The translations under genes and the position numbers were made by a program. Shown in pieces: positions 50,556-59,149 of a stretch of 64,000 nt of DNA; positions within the stretch are counted from its first letter, which is position 1, and the number at the start of each line of letters is the position of its first letter. Source of the stretch: Natribaculum luteum (lineage in GTDB: Archaea; Halobacteriota; Halobacteria; Halobacteriales; Natrialbaceae). The notes under the pieces are model-generated. The model made no database searches, had not been told where the DNA came from, and worked only from the letters and a program-made list of their open reading frames with translations. The DNA is taken from positions 2,604,001-2,668,000 of the forward strand of contig NZ_CP095397.1 of NCBI RefSeq assembly GCF_023008545.1. The letters run 5' to 3'.

Positions 50556-51551
50556 ATGGACGCCTACGAGTTGATCACGCGAAACGCCGAGGAGGTCGTC
50601 ACCGACGAGGAGGTCCGTGAGCTCGCGGCCGAACCCGAGGGAAAGCGGGTCTACGTTGGCTACGAGCCCTCCGGCGTGCTCCACCTCGGCCACCTGCTCA
50701 CCGCGAACAAGCTCATCGACTTGCAGGAGGCCGGCATGGACGTCGTCGTCCTGCTCGCGGACGTCCACGCCTACCTCAACGGCAAGGGTACGTTCGAGGA
50801 GATCCGCGAGACGGCAGAACAGATGCGCGCCCAGTTTCTCGCCTACGGGCTCGACGAGGAGCGCACGGAGTTCGTCTACGGCTCAGAGTACCAGCTCGAC
50901 GAGGAGTACACGCTCGACTTGCACACCCTCGAGCTCGCGACGACGCTCAACCGCGCCCAGCGGGCGATGGCCGAACTCCAGAGCGGCGAGGCAGCGAAAG
51001 TCAGCCACGTCGTCTACCCGCTGATGCAGGCGCTGGACATCGAGTACCTCGACCTGGACCTCGCCGTCGGCGGACTGGACCAGCGGAAGGTCCACATGCT
51101 CGCCCGCGAGGAACTGCCCGAACTCGGCTACGAGGTCCGCCCCTGCCTGCACACGCCCATCCTCGCGGACCTGACGACGGGCGTGGGCAAGATGTCCTCG
51201 AGCGAGGGCGTCACGATCTCGATGGAGGACTCGACCGAGGAGATCGAACAGAAGGTCAACTCGGCTTTCTGTCCGCCGACGCGCGATCCGGAACCGGACG
51301 AAGACGGCAACGAGCGCGAGAATCCCGTCCTCGAGCTGTTCGAGTACCACGTCTTCCCGCGGTTCGAGTCTGTCACCGTCGAGCGCCCCGAAAAGTACGG
51401 CGGCGACCTCACCTACGACGACTACGAGGAGCTCGCGGCCGACCTCGAGTCCGGCGAACTCCACCCTGCCGACGCCAAGAGCACGCTCGCGACGTACCTC
51501 GACGAACTGATCGCCCCTGGCCGCGAGAAGCTCCGCGAGTTTCGCGACTGA
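50556..51551 (+). CDS. tyrS: tyrosyl-tRNA synthetase
   Basis: A 331-residue class I synthetase of archaeal/eukaryal type. The HIGH equivalent is PSGVLHLGHLL at about 38-48, and the KMSKS equivalent is KMSSS at 212-216. Tyrosine-pocket blocks YPLMQALDIEYLDLDLAVGG and DQRKVHMLARE are present. It charges tRNA-Tyr. Full length; the archaeal form lacks the bacterial S4 tail. Stands alone with a TATA-like element upstream. Confidence 0.96.
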   Translation: MDAYELITRNAEEVVTDEEVRELAAEPEGKRVYVGYEPSGVLHLGHLLTANKLIDLQEAGMDVVVLLADVHAYLNGKGTFEEIRETAEQMRAQFLAYGLDEERTEFVYGSEYQLDEEYTLDLHTLELATTLNRAQRAMAELQSGEAAKVSHVVYPLMQALDIEYLDLDLAVGGLDQRKVHMLAREELPELGYEVRPCLHTPILADLTTGVGKMSSSEGVTISMEDSTEEIEQKVNSAFCPPTRDPEPDEDGNERENPVLELFEYHVFPRFESVTVERPEKYGGDLTYDDYEELAADLESGELHPADAKSTLATYLDELIAPGREKLREFRD

Positions 51552-51719
51552 TACTGCCGGACAACAGTCACTGAACACTCGATCACGTCTCACGTCCCGT
51601 CGCCGCTGGCGACGGCCGTTCGAGTGCGATCGATGTGTGAATCGTTTTGTCCAGTAGTATGAGAACGACTGTCGCGTCGACCCGTTCGATTCAAGGGCGT
51701 TCGCTTCCCTCTCGAGGGC

Positions 51720-52655
51720 ATGAACGAGACGCGCCGACGGATCCTCGAGGCGCTCGCGGACGGCCCCGTCGCGGGACCCACGCTGGCCGACTCGCTCGAC
51801 GTCTCCAGGGCGGCCGTCTGGAAGCACGTCGAAGAACTGCGCGAGGCGGGCTTCGAAATCGAGAGCGGTCCCGGCGGGTACGAACTCGTCGACGTGACGG
51901 AGTACAACGGACCGGCGATCGAGTACGGCCTCGAGGCCCCGTTCTCGGTCGAGTACCACGAGACGATCGGCAGCACGAACGACCGGGCGCGCGAACTGGC
52001 GACCGAGGGCGTCGCGGACGTTGTCGTCGTCGCGAACGAACAGACCGGCAGTCGCGGCCGACTCGAGCGGCAGTGGACCGCGCCGCCGGGCGGCGTCTGG
52101 GCGAGTCTCGTCTGTCGGCCGACCGTCCCGCCCGCTCGAGCGCCGCTGTTTACGCTCGCTGCGGCCGTCGCAATCGCGCGCGCGGCGCGAGAGGCCGGCG
52201 TCGACGCCCGCATCAAGTGGCCGAACGACGTCGTCGTTCCGGTCGGCGACGAGGGCGACTACCAGAAGCTAGCGGGAATCCTGACGGAGATGGAAGCCGA
52301 GACCGACCGGATCGCGTGGCTGGTCGTCGGCATCGGCGTCAACGCGGACGTCGACGGCGACGCGCTCCCCGAGAGTGCGACCAGCATCCGCGAGGAAGTC
52401 GGTGAGTTCGATCGCCGGGTGTTCGTCCAGCACCTGCTCGAGGAGTTCGACGCCTTTCGCGACCTCGAGGGAGTGATCCCGGCGTGGCGCGAACTGGCGC
52501 TGACGATCGGCCAGCGCGTCCGGGTGGACCTGCCGGACGGAGAACTCGTCGGCGACGCGGTCGACGTCACGGAGTCCGGCGCGCTCGTCGTCGAGGTAGG
52601 CGACGAACGTCGGCAGGTGTCGGCGGGCGACTGCGAACACCTTCGACCGACGTAG
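51720..52655 (+). CDS. birA: biotin--[acetyl-CoA-carboxylase] ligase with HTH domain
   Basis: A 311-residue protein. An N-terminal winged helix (RRILEALADGPVAGPTLADS, VSRAAVWKHVEELREAG) precedes the ligase domain with GSTNDRARELA, the biotinyl-AMP loop SRGRLERQW, and KWPNDVVVP, and a C-terminal SH3-like cap (GQRVRVDLPDGELVGDAVDV). It attaches biotin to carboxylase carrier proteins and may also repress biotin genes through the HTH. Confidence 0.94.
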   Translation: MNETRRRILEALADGPVAGPTLADSLDVSRAAVWKHVEELREAGFEIESGPGGYELVDVTEYNGPAIEYGLEAPFSVEYHETIGSTNDRARELATEGVADVVVVANEQTGSRGRLERQWTAPPGGVWASLVCRPTVPPARAPLFTLAAAVAIARAAREAGVDARIKWPNDVVVPVGDEGDYQKLAGILTEMEAETDRIAWLVVGIGVNADVDGDALPESATSIREEVGEFDRRVFVQHLLEEFDAFRDLEGVIPAWRELALTIGQRVRVDLPDGELVGDAVDVTESGALVVEVGDERRQVSAGDCEHLRPT

Positions 52656-52666
52656 CGACGTAGTAA

Positions 52667-53146
52667 CTATTCTGCGCTTGCGCGCGCGTTAACGGGCGGT
52701 TCGTCCTGCTCTCGCTCTCTCTCGTCGACCCGAACCGTGAGCACCGGCACTGGCGAGGAGCGCACGACGCGTTCGGTGACGCTGCCGAGTAACAGTCGGT
52801 CGATGCCGCCGCGGCCGTGTGTCCCCATCACGACGAGGTCACACCGGTCGGACGAGGCCGTCTGGACGATGACCCGACTCGGCGATCCCTCGAGAACGTC
52901 CGTCTCGACGGGGACGTCACCCGCGAGTTCCTCGACCCGGCCGACGGCCGCCTCGCCTTCCTCGCGCAAGGTGTCGCTGATACCGTCCCAGGCGGTCTCC
53001 ATCGGCAACCCACCGTAGCTCGCCACGTCGACGACGTACACCGCTTTGATCGTCGCGTCGTGGGCCCTCGCGAGATCGACCGCGTACTCGACGGCGCGTT
53101 CGACCTCCGTCGATCCGTCGGTCGGGACGAGGATAGTGTCGTACAT
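52667..53146 (-). CDS. universal stress protein (UspA family)
   Basis: A 159-residue protein from the ATG giving MYDTILVPTDGSTEVERAVE. The ATP-binding motif G-x2-G-x9-G-S/T is present in MGTHGRGGIDRLLLGSVTER, with SPVPVLTVRV at the end, and acidic tail residues after. A TATA-like ttattatag (minus strand, about 53176-53186) and the short dyad gtatg-a-catac just before the start suggest a regulated promoter. Confidence 0.92.
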   Translation of the reverse strand: MYDTILVPTDGSTEVERAVEYAVDLARAHDATIKAVYVVDVASYGGLPMETAWDGISDTLREEGEAAVGRVEELAGDVPVETDVLEGSPSRVIVQTASSDRCDLVVMGTHGRGGIDRLLLGSVTERVVRSSPVPVLTVRVDEREREQDEPPVNARASAE

Positions 53147-53257
53147 CGTGCTATCGTATGACATACTATCGCGAACTATAATAAGTATTGCCGCGCAAAA
53201 ATCTCACACGGCGCGGTAACACGGGATTACGGGCGGCTGGCCACCGAGTATCGGGAA

Positions 53258-54274
53258 TCAGGCGACAACTTCTCGAACGTCGTCGACGCTCGCCCGCCTG
53301 ACGACCGCCCGTACGGGATCGCGCGCACCGGTGAGGTTGTCCGAGTCGCCGTCCAGGATCGTCAGTCGCGCTCGCTTGCCCGGTTCGACGACGCCGTACT
53401 CGAGGTCGGCGATCTCGGCCCCGTTGACCGTCGCCATCCGGAGGACGTCGCGGGCCGACAGCTCCGACAGCTTCGAGAGGAACTCCATCTCGCGGAACAT
53501 CGACGGGGAGTTGAGCATGACGTTGTCGGTCCCGAGCGCGACGGTCGTCCGCTCTACGAGGTCCTCGACGGGCGGCAGACCGACGTCCGTGACGAGGTTC
53601 GATCGCGGGCAGACGACGACCGGAACGTGGCCGTCCTCGATTCGATCGAGGTGAGCCGGTTCGGGGTGGACGACGTGGACGAGGAAGTCGGGCTCGAGGT
53701 CGAGCGCCGGGTCGACGTCGCTCGAGTCCGCCTCGCCGGCGTGGATGCCGAAGGGTTTGCCCGCCTCCCGCGTGGCCGCCCGCTCGGCGTCGAAGACGTC
53801 GTCGTTCGCCCCGCTCGCACCGAACCCGTCGCCCGCTCGCATCGCCTCGGCCGACTCGCGGGCGAACGCGAACGCGTCGATCTCGAGGCCGCTCGCCGCC
53901 TCGCGCAGCAGTCGGACGCCGTCGACGTCGCCCTCGCGGAAGTCGAGACAGGCCGCCGTCCCGCCACGGGACATGAAGCGAAGCGACCGACGCATCGCCT
54001 CGATCAGTTCCTCCCGCGTGGCGTCCCGGAGCAGTCGGTGTTTGAGCCCGTCCGGCGGGGCGACGAGTTCCTCGAGCGAGAGGCCGCCCCCGGCTTCTTT
54101 CGCGATCGAGTCGCCGACGTGCGTATGGGCGTTGACGAACGCCGGCAGGACGATGTCGTCGCTGTCGACGGGTTCCTCCTCGATCCGGTCGATGCGTCCC
54201 TCGTCGTCGACGATCACTCGCCCCTCGACTGGCTCGAGTTCTCGGCCCCTGAGGATCGTCCCGGCGCGTTCCAT
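53258..54274 (-). CDS. amidohydrolase family protein
   Basis: A 338-residue enzyme from the ATG giving MERAGTILRGRELEPVEGRV; upstream codons lie in the spacer. Metal ligands: AFVNAHTHVGDSI (HxH), FGIHAGEAD (His), LVHVVHPEP (His) and LGTDNVMLN (Asp). This is the cytosine-deaminase/chlorohydrolase/SsnA-like branch with a short N-terminal beta domain; the substrate cannot be read. It runs in the same direction as, and 60 bases after, the HD gene. Confidence 0.85.
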   Translation of the reverse strand: MERAGTILRGRELEPVEGRVIVDDEGRIDRIEEEPVDSDDIVLPAFVNAHTHVGDSIAKEAGGGLSLEELVAPPDGLKHRLLRDATREELIEAMRRSLRFMSRGGTAACLDFREGDVDGVRLLREAASGLEIDAFAFARESAEAMRAGDGFGASGANDDVFDAERAATREAGKPFGIHAGEADSSDVDPALDLEPDFLVHVVHPEPAHLDRIEDGHVPVVVCPRSNLVTDVGLPPVEDLVERTTVALGTDNVMLNSPSMFREMEFLSKLSELSARDVLRMATVNGAEIADLEYGVVEPGKRARLTILDGDSDNLTGARDPVRAVVRRASVDDVREVVA

Positions 54275-54333
54275 ACGCTCGCTTGCGAGGGGAGCGTCTT
54301 GAACCGTTCGCGTTGGCACCGTCGTCCTCACGA

Positions 54334-55560
54334 TCACTCGAGGAACTGGTCGAGCGTCGCGTAGAGGCCGTCGCGCGTCTCGCTCACCAGCGAGCCGTCG
54401 ATGTCCAGCCCGAGGACGTCAACCGCGGCGCGGCCGACCCGTTCGCGGACGTCTGCCGGCGAGTAGACGCCGAGTCGCCACTGGGAGTACTGGGCCGCCC
54501 GCAGCGCGTCGACCAGCGGCGACTGGTGGCCCAGCCGGCGGATTTCGCCGTTGACGACCACCCGACTCGTCGACTCGGTCATCGACGGCCGATCCGGCAC
54601 GTCGAGGACGACGTGTGCCTCGTCCAGTTCCGCAGCGTCCGCGATCTCGCGTTCGAACTCGCGGATCGAGTCGTGGTCGGCCTCGATGATGCCGCCGGGT
54701 ACGTCGTCGATCTCCGCCCAGACCGCCCGCTTGTACAGGTCCCGCTCGTCGAGCCGCCGCGAGAACTCGGTCGTCGCCTCGTGAGAGCGCAAGGTGACGA
54801 TCAGGTCGTGGTCGTCCATCCGCTGGAGCGTCGCCGCGTCGACCGCGCCGGACTCGAGGAGTCGCTCGCTCGCTCGTCGGAGGATCGCCTTGCTGATCCG
54901 GGCGACGCTGTGGTTGTAGACCGTCGGGTTCATCAGCGCCCGCGCGACGAGCAAGCTCTCGGCGGTCTGGACGTTCCCCTCGCCCAGTACGAGTTCGTCG
55001 TCGACGAAGGTCAGTTCGCGCACGAGTCGGCCGTGGTCGATCGTGCCGTAGGGAACGCCCGTGTGGTGGGCGTCTCGCACGAGGTAGTCCATCCGGTCGA
55101 CGTCGAGTTCGCCCGAGACGACCTGGCCGAACCGCCCCTCGCCCGCGACCAGATCCGCCACCGCGTTCGGATCGAGGTCGTGGTCGCACAACACGTCCCC
55201 GACCTGCCCGGACGCCAGCAGGGCGTGGACGTCGTCGTGGTACCTGCCCGTCCGTCGGTACGTGAGGTCCTCCAGGTTGTGGCTGAACGGTCCGTGCCCG
55301 ACGTCGTGGAGGAGCGCGGCCGCCCGGACGCGCTCGGCCTGTCGCCCCTCGACGCCGAATCCCTCGAGTGCCTCACACGCGAGGTGATAGACGCCGAGGC
55401 TGTGTTCGAACCGCGTGTGGTTCGCTGACGGGTAGACCAGCGACACGGTTCCGAGCTGTGAGATCCCCCGGAGTCGCTGGACAGCCGGCGTATCGAGGAG
55501 GTCTCGAGCGACCCCGTCGATTTCGATGTGGTCGTGGACGCTGTCCTTGATGATCTTCAT
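54334..55560 (-). CDS. HD-domain phosphohydrolase
   Basis: A 408-residue protein. The HD metal site is visible: H53 in RFEHSLGVYHL, H85-D86 in AALLHDVGHGPFSH, and a later Asp in DRMDYLVRDAHH. The start MKIIKDSVHDHIEIDGVARD and the length are those of the archaeal relatives of dNTP triphosphohydrolases. It may lower dNTP levels or act on another nucleotide; the substrate is not known for this branch. Confidence 0.88.
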   Translation of the reverse strand: MKIIKDSVHDHIEIDGVARDLLDTPAVQRLRGISQLGTVSLVYPSANHTRFEHSLGVYHLACEALEGFGVEGRQAERVRAAALLHDVGHGPFSHNLEDLTYRRTGRYHDDVHALLASGQVGDVLCDHDLDPNAVADLVAGEGRFGQVVSGELDVDRMDYLVRDAHHTGVPYGTIDHGRLVRELTFVDDELVLGEGNVQTAESLLVARALMNPTVYNHSVARISKAILRRASERLLESGAVDAATLQRMDDHDLIVTLRSHEATTEFSRRLDERDLYKRAVWAEIDDVPGGIIEADHDSIREFEREIADAAELDEAHVVLDVPDRPSMTESTSRVVVNGEIRRLGHQSPLVDALRAAQYSQWRLGVYSPADVRERVGRAAVDVLGLDIDGSLVSETRDGLYATLDQFLE

Positions 55561-55612
55561 TGCCGGGGTTTCGGCCGAATCCTACAAAAACGGTCGCCTG
55601 CACTCGAGTGCG

Positions 55613-56071
55613 TCAGTTCCGTCCGTCGGCGTCGGTCTCGAGTTCGACCAGTTCCAGCGACCGGTCGAGGTGACAGACGTCGTGGGGCGGATCGCCGACG
55701 ATCTCGGCGATGCGATACTCCTCGTCGAAGGAGATGCCGTCGGGTTCGCAGTATTCGTGGCTCGGACACTCGACGTAGGGACAGGGCCCCTGCAGGCTCG
55801 CTTTGCTCCCGGCGAAGGCTCCTTTCGAAGGGATGTTCGCTCTGACCGAGACGGGTTCGACCTCGACGGCGCGGACGCCGCCGTCGTGCATCGCACATTC
55901 GAGGGTCTGTGCGTTCTCGCGGACGTCGGTGATGCGGTACCGGGTACCGGGAGAGAGGTTGAGACACTGGCTCCGGTAGGGACAGCCAGCGCAGGCGTCG
56001 GCCTCGCCGTGGTAGACGAACTCGGTGTCGGGTTCGGCCAGGCGAGTACCGATGAGGGTGACGGTCGACAT
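55613..56071 (-). CDS. UPF0179 family protein
   Basis: A 152-residue protein from the ATG giving MSTVTLIGTRLAEPDTEFVY. It has two Cys clusters, CAGCPYRSQC and CPYVECPSHEYC, with a conserved C in EIVGDPPHDVCHL, suited to iron-sulfur or zinc binding, as in the archaeal UPF0179 family of unknown function. Complete. Next to DUF5820 and the HD gene, all on the minus strand. Confidence 0.88.
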   Translation of the reverse strand: MSTVTLIGTRLAEPDTEFVYHGEADACAGCPYRSQCLNLSPGTRYRITDVRENAQTLECAMHDGGVRAVEVEPVSVRANIPSKGAFAGSKASLQGPCPYVECPSHEYCEPDGISFDEEYRIAEIVGDPPHDVCHLDRSLELVELETDADGRN

Positions 56072-56096
56072 ACGAGTGGATTCTCGTCGAGTGCGG

Positions 56097-56498
56097 TTAA
56101 GGCTCACGTCGTCCAGTGAGCTCGTCGAGACGTTCGAAGTAGCGCTCGCGAGGGACCTGGTAGAGGTCGCGATAGTCGATCTCACCGTCGTCGAACTGGC
56201 GGGCGAGCGAGACGGCACGCTCGAGGGCCTTCTCCCGACTCGAGAATCGGTCCGCCTCGAGGGAGACGTCCGGCTCGAGGTAGAGCGTGACGTACCAGTT
56301 TTCGTCGAAAACGTGATCGGCAGGATTGACGCCCGGACGGCGAGAGCGTTTCCCCTGGGTGAGATACAGCGTCGGGAGGCAGGGCGCGGGGAAGTCGTCG
56401 GCGTTGAAGACGTCGGGCCGGTAGGCCAGGACGCTCCGGCCGTCGTCCTCGTCGCTCCAGACGACCCACCCGTCAGGGAGATCTGCGAAGTCGGTCAT
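56097..56498 (-). CDS. DUF5820 family protein
   Basis: A 133-residue haloarchaeal protein from the ATG giving MTDFADLPDGWVVWSDEDDG. Short beta-rich N-terminal part (GRSVLAYRPDVFNADDF), then WYVTLYLEPDV and a C-terminal helical part (EKALERAVSLARQFDDGEID). I place it in DUF5820 from its opening and length; function unknown. A TATA-like gatataac (minus strand) lies about 25 bases before the start. Confidence 0.7.
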   Translation of the reverse strand: MTDFADLPDGWVVWSDEDDGRSVLAYRPDVFNADDFPAPCLPTLYLTQGKRSRRPGVNPADHVFDENWYVTLYLEPDVSLEADRFSSREKALERAVSLARQFDDGEIDYRDLYQVPRERYFERLDELTGRREP

Positions 56499-57075
56499 GC
56501 AGGGTAGTAGGGACGGCGTCGTTATATCCCCTGTCGTCTCGCGCATTGGAGCGCGCGCGAGCACGACCGGATCATTCCAGCCGATCATTTATACGTACCG
56601 GGACCCCACGGCCGGTGTGATATGCATTCACAATCTACGATTCTGTCAGATCGGTATCGAAATTTGCTCCTGGTAAATACCTTTTGGGGCCAGATTTAAG
56701 TATGTGGATTACTCACTCATTAAATACTATCGATATCCGTTCGCCGGATCGAACCACACCGCACCACTCCGCGCTCGTCCCCAGCGCGACGTCGTCTGCC
56801 GTCGATCAGGTCGGTACCAGGCAGAGTGGCGATAGTTCAGACATGACCCGCAACCCGACGCCGCCCGAGCGGACCCACACTCTTCGACGCGTGTCCCCAC
56901 GAAGAGTCGCCGGTCCGGGGTTCGAACGGTCGTGGGACGGATTTCGACAGCCAGTCGGCCAGTCGTCATCGCGACGAGGTCGACCGGACAGCGTTCCGAA
57001 GAGGGAACTCCGTTCGCTTCGGAAGCGGCGCGCAGAACGGACGGGGACGGGGGAACGACAACTGGCAATGATACC
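56499..57075. other. 577-bp control region upstream of the PrkA operon
   Basis: The left edge holds the promoter of the DUF5820 gene. AT-rich blocks follow (tttatacgta at about 56587 and a longer one near 56640-56735 with tttaagta and ttaaatac), suitable as promoter of the PrkA operon, which would leave a leader of about 350 bases. An open frame within (56684-57079) reads Arg/Ser/Pro-rich and is not convincing as a gene. A long leader could host post-transcriptional control. Confidence 0.5.
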
Positions 57076-59148
57076 ATGAACGGTGACATCGAGACGCTCG
57101 AGAACATAAGCAACGCATACAAGGAGTCGATGCCCGCGGACCTGCGGGAGACCAAGAGCTTCGACTGGTACCTCGAGGAGCTCTACGAAGACCCGAAGGT
57201 CGCCCGCAACGCCCACCAGCGCGTCGCGGACATGTTCGACTACTACGGGACCAGCTACGACGAGACCGAAGGCGTCGTCGAGTACCAACTCGCCTCCGAC
57301 GACCCACTCAACGACGGCGAGAACACGTTCTACGGGAAGGTAATTCACCAGTCGATCCACGAGTTCGTCAACAAGGTCAAATCCGGCGCCCGCCGGCTCG
57401 GGCCGGAACGACGGATCAAGCTCCTGCTCGGTCCCGTCGGCTCCGGGAAGTCCCACTTCGACAAGCAGGTCCGGCGGTACTTCGAGGACTACACGCTCCG
57501 CGAAGACGGTCGCATGTACACCTTCCGCTGGACGAATCTATGTGAGGTCATCGACGACCAGGACCCGTCGGACGACACCGTCCGCTCGCCGATGAACCAG
57601 GATCCGCTCGTCCTCTTGCCACTCGAGCAGCGCCAGTCGGTCATCGACGACTTAAACGAGCGACTCGACGCCCCCTACACGATCCAGAACGAGCAGAGTC
57701 TCGATCCCGAAAGCGAGTTCTACATGGATCGGCTGCTCGCCCACTACGAGGACGACCTCGAGACGGTCCTGCGCAACCACGTTGAGATCGTCCGCCTCGT
57801 CGCAGACGAGAACAAACGGCAGTGTCTCGAGACGTTCGAGCCCAAGGACAAGAAAAACCAGGACGAGACCGAACTGACCGGCGACGTCAACTACTCGAAG
57901 ATCGCGATCTACGGTGAGTCCGACCCGCGAGCGTTCGACTACTCCGGGGCGTTCTGTAACGCGAACCGCGGGGTGTTCTCCGGCGAGGAGCTGCTGAAAC
58001 TCCAGCGGGAGTTCCTCTACGACTTCCTGCACGCCACCCAGGAGATGACGATCAAGCCCAAGAACAACCCGCGGATCGACATCGACCAGGTGATCGTCGG
58101 GCGGACGAACATGCCCGAGTACAAGGACAAAAAAGGCGACGAGAAGATGGAGGCGTTCAACGACCGCACCAAGCGGATCGACTTCCCGTACGTCCTCTCG
58201 TACGAAGACGAGGCGCTCATCTACAACAAGATGCTCAACAACGCCGACGTCCCCGACATCAACGTCGAGCCCCACACCCTCGAGATGGCGGGCCTGTTCG
58301 GCGTGCTCACCCGGATCGAAGAACCCGACACCGAGACGATCGACCTGCTCTCGAAGGCGAAAGCCTACAACGGCGAGATCGACGAGGGCGACGACATCGA
58401 CGTGAAGAAACTGCGCGAGGAGGCCGAACAGAAGGCGGAGATCGGCGAGGGCATGGTCGGCGTCTCGCCTCGCTTTATCGGCGACGAGATCGCCGAGGCG
58501 ATCATGGACTCGAAACACCGTGGTCGTGGCTTCCTCTCGCCGCTTACGGTGTTCAACTTCTTCGAGGAGAACCTGGAACACCACGGCTCGATCCCCGAGG
58601 AGAACTTCGAGCAGTACTACCGCTACCTCGAGACGGTCCGCGAGGAGTACCGCGAGCGGGCCATCGAGGACGTCCGCCACGCGCTGGCCTACGACATCGA
58701 CGAGATCCAGCGCCAGGGTGAGAAGTACATGGACCACGTGATGGCCTACATCGACGACGACACCATCGAGGACGAACTCACCGGTCGCGAGCAGGAGCCC
58801 GACGAGACGTTCCTCCGAAGCGTCGAGGAGAAACTCAACGTGCCCGAAGACCGCAAGGACGACTTCCGCCAGGAAGTGTCGAACTGGGTCTCCCGGCGCG
58901 CCCGCGAGGGGGACACCTTCAACCCGCAGGACAACGAGCGCCTGCGCCGCGCACTCGAGCGCAAGCTCTGGGAGGACAAGAAACACAACATCAACTTCTC
59001 CGCGCTCGTGAGCGCAAACGAGTTCGACGACGACGAACGCTCCTCGTGGATCGACGCGCTGATGGAGCAGGGGTACTCCGAGGAGGGCGCAAAGGAGGTC
59101 CTCGAGTTCGCCGGTGCGGAGGTCGCGAAAGCGGAGATCGAAGACTAG
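57076..59148 (+). CDS. prkA: PrkA-type AAA/serine protein kinase, first copy
   Basis: A 690-residue protein from the ATG giving MNGDIETLENISNAYKESMP. The AAA part has Walker A GPVGSGKS at 119-126, and the C-terminal part carries the PrkA kinase-like domain (KLLWEDKKHN is near the end; VSNWVSRRAREGDTFNPQDN). PrkA from Bacillus is a serine kinase or AAA protease-like factor that works with YeaH/YhbH and SpoVR; the same three families follow here in order. No signal peptide. First gene of a four-gene operon. Confidence 0.88.
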   Translation: MNGDIETLENISNAYKESMPADLRETKSFDWYLEELYEDPKVARNAHQRVADMFDYYGTSYDETEGVVEYQLASDDPLNDGENTFYGKVIHQSIHEFVNKVKSGARRLGPERRIKLLLGPVGSGKSHFDKQVRRYFEDYTLREDGRMYTFRWTNLCEVIDDQDPSDDTVRSPMNQDPLVLLPLEQRQSVIDDLNERLDAPYTIQNEQSLDPESEFYMDRLLAHYEDDLETVLRNHVEIVRLVADENKRQCLETFEPKDKKNQDETELTGDVNYSKIAIYGESDPRAFDYSGAFCNANRGVFSGEELLKLQREFLYDFLHATQEMTIKPKNNPRIDIDQVIVGRTNMPEYKDKKGDEKMEAFNDRTKRIDFPYVLSYEDEALIYNKMLNNADVPDINVEPHTLEMAGLFGVLTRIEEPDTETIDLLSKAKAYNGEIDEGDDIDVKKLREEAEQKAEIGEGMVGVSPRFIGDEIAEAIMDSKHRGRGFLSPLTVFNFFEENLEHHGSIPEENFEQYYRYLETVREEYRERAIEDVRHALAYDIDEIQRQGEKYMDHVMAYIDDDTIEDELTGREQEPDETFLRSVEEKLNVPEDRKDDFRQEVSNWVSRRAREGDTFNPQDNERLRRALERKLWEDKKHNINFSALVSANEFDDDERSSWIDALMEQGYSEEGAKEVLEFAGAEVAKAEIED

Positions 59149-59149
59149 C

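Noticed and set aside
56684-57079. 131-codon frame upstream of prkA
   Set aside because: Arg/Ser/Pro-rich and starting inside a promoter-like block; more likely leader sequence.
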